Assembly (NCBI GenBank): GCA_035477595.1 | Contig: DATIKM010000058.1 | Location: forward strand, 1-34,029 | Length of the DNA stretch: 34,029 nucleotides | Direction of reading: 5' to 3' | Origin: DATIKM01 sp035477595 | GTDB lineage: Bacteria; Armatimonadota; Chthonomonadetes; Chthonomonadales; CAJBBX01 | Shown here: one piece after another, positions 33,011 to 34,029 of the stretch | Layout of the letters: every line of letters begins with the position of its first letter | Numbering within the stretch: position 1 is the first letter of the stretch | Position numbers and translations under genes: made by a program | Notes under the pieces: generated by a model | Told to the model about the DNA's origin: nothing | The model's input: the letters and a program-made list of their open reading frames with translations, nothing else | The model's database searches: none

Positions 33011-33721
33011 CTACCAGGGCAGTACGCAGCCCCCATTCGGCGTCGTATACCGCGCCGCGGTGGCCCGCGGCTCGATGAGCACCTGGCCCTGCAAGTAGCT
33101 GCTCCAGAGCCCCCTGTTGCTGAACCACTTGGCGTGAGAGTCGCCGAAGACGATGTTCACGCCCTCGTTGTGGGCGTCGAAGGTGTTGTCGTGGGCCGCG
33201 ACGACGCGGCATGGCCACCAGTGCCAGTCCGCAATGAGCCCTGATTGGGCGTCCGCCATCCACAGAGTCTGGGAGGGGCGCAGCATGACGGCGTCTTTGG
33301 CGCCGTGGTGAAGGACCTCGTTGGCGCCGTAGCTCAGGCCGCCGGGCGGCAGGCCCTGCGCCGGTCTACCGCCATCCCGGCCGTCCCACCACCAGATGTC
33401 CCAGGTGTTGTTGTCGCTCGGGCACTGGAAGATCTGGTGGTTCCTGATGTACGGCTGCAGCAGGATTGGGAAGAGCTCGCCAGAGTGCAGCCCCGACTCA
33501 CGCCACCAGAAGCCAGGGAAGCGCTGATCGAAGTCCTGGATGTACATCGCGGTGGCGGTGCCGAGCTGCTTGAGGTTGCTGAGGCAGCTTGTCTGCCGGG
33601 CCCGTTCGCGGGCCCGGGCGAACACTGGGAACAGAATGGCCGCGAGAATGGCGATGATGGCGATCACGACCAGCAGTTCGATCAGGGTGAAGGCGTGTCG
33701 CCGCGCTACGGTGCGGTGCAT
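33011..33721 (-). CDS. DUF1559-type prepilin-like protein
   Basis: Protein of 236 aa from ATG 33721 (GGAGGG a few bases upstream); ATG 33733 in the same frame has its ribosome site too close. The leader MHRTVARRHA precedes FTLIELLVVIAIIAILAAIL, the type IV pilin/pseudopilin helix with Glu at +5. The residue before the cleavage site is Ala instead of the usual Gly. After the helix comes RERARQTSCLSNLKQLGTATAMYIQD, and the C-terminal part carries AHNEGVNIVFGDSHAKW, corresponding to the H-x9-DG motif of DUF1559 proteins with Ser in place of the final Gly. The exported domain is Trp-rich. Such proteins occur in large families in Planctomycetota and Armatimonadota; the function is unknown. Confidence 0.92.
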   Translation of the reverse strand: MHRTVARRHAFTLIELLVVIAIIAILAAILFPVFARARERARQTSCLSNLKQLGTATAMYIQDFDQRFPGFWWRESGLHSGELFPILLQPYIRNHQIFQCPSDNNTWDIWWWDGRDGGRPAQGLPPGGLSYGANEVLHHGAKDAVMLRPSQTLWMADAQSGLIADWHWWPCRVVAAHDNTFDAHNEGVNIVFGDSHAKWFSNRGLWSSYLQGQVLIEPRATAARYTTPNGGCVLPW

Positions 33722-33853
33722 AGAGCCCTCCATTCCTCCCCGTCACCGGGGAGAAACCGTGGCCCCGCGGCCGGACGGTGGCCTCAGGGCCGGGGTCGAG
33801 AGCGATCCCGGGGACAGAGGGTGTCACCATGGGGCCGGATCGCCACAGAAGTG

Positions 33854-33882
33854 AATCTAACACAGCGCATGCCTGCCGTCAA
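33854..33882 (-). promoter_or_regulatory. Promoter of the DUF1559 prepilin gene
   Basis: On the minus strand TTGACG (33882-33877) is followed after exactly 17 bases by TAGATT (33859-33854). Five of six and four of six positions match consensus. The transcript would begin near 33847, leaving a leader of about 125 bases that contains several GC-rich inverted stretches. Confidence 0.6.
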
Positions 33883-33966
33883 GTCGCAGCACGCGCGTGT
33901 AGTGCAACTGCTCAGGGAGACTGCCCGGGTTGATGTCTCGGCCCCTATGTCCGCACACTGGTGGGT

Positions 33967-34029
33967 ATGAGGACGATCACGTTGGGTGACCGCCAGCAGC
34001 GTCGGGCGCAGGCCCTGGCGAGGTTGGGC
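33967..34029 (+). CDS. Partial ORF cut by the window edge, possibly a transposase N-terminus
   Basis: An open frame of 21 codons from ATG 33967 reads MRTITLGDRQQRRAQALARL and continues beyond the window. From memory, this start resembles helix-turn-helix transposases (integrase-core insertion sequences) that open with a short beta strand followed by RQQRRA-like helix. The upstream 100 bases contain no confirmed terminal repeat. With only 21 residues this remains a weak call. Confidence 0.3.
   Translation, partial: MRTITLGDRQQRRAQALARLG

Overview
The window is GC-rich bacterial DNA that looks chromosomal. Taxonomy is inference from gene content only. A DUF1559-type prepilin, a cytoplasmic GH38 alpha-mannosidase, an isolated uroporphyrinogen-decarboxylase-fold protein, a TPR/Yip1 membrane protein, a PilT ATPase and frequent GTG/TTG starts together suggest Armatimonadota or a related heterotroph (Planctomycetota or Chloroflexota are less likely). 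I see no rRNA, tRNA or CRISPR array. One possible fragment of a mobile element lies at the extreme right end.

Layout. 1-2.75 kb (minus): a zinc-ribbon protein, a clade-3-like haem catalase, and a Fur/PerR-family regulator directly upstream of the catalase, with a short palindrome between them. 3.26-9.6 kb (plus): GH38 alpha-mannosidase, a hairpin, a tyrosine phenol-lyase/tryptophanase-family PLP enzyme, and a TPR-proline-rich-Yip1 membrane protein. 9.6-19.57 kb (minus): a long, tightly packed unit read right to left: DagK-like lipid kinase, nucleotidyltransferase, two near-identical MFS permeases, a truncated nucleotidyltransferase-like ORF, CdsA, a sensor histidine kinase, DXS and, after a gap, the UroD-like protein. 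Several stop/start overlaps argue for translational coupling. The contents point to membrane-lipid and isoprenoid-precursor metabolism.

19.9-23.3 kb (plus): PilT-type ATPase, a small secreted protein and an M61-type aminopeptidase whose C-terminus looks aberrant. 23.3-32.8 kb (minus): a metal-efflux region read right to left: BlaI/CopY-type repressor, minimal M56 (BlaR1-like) membrane protease, a hairpin, TolC/CusC-like outer-membrane channel, a very large CusB-like adaptor carrying an extra N-terminal membrane/periplasmic module with two copies of a His motif, a CusA/CzcA-like RND pump, and an EamA-family permease with a 78-residue tail holding 26 histidines. 33.0-33.7 kb (minus): a DUF1559-type prepilin with a good promoter and a terminator-like hairpin. 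The last 63 bases may open a transposase-like gene.

The most interesting assembly is the His-rich metal-efflux region. It combines a BlaI/M56 switch (normally known from beta-lactam resistance or copper response) with an unusual adaptor fusion and a His-tailed permease. The repressor promoter contains a perfect inverted repeat and is placed so that the mRNA would start at, or next to, the initiation codon.
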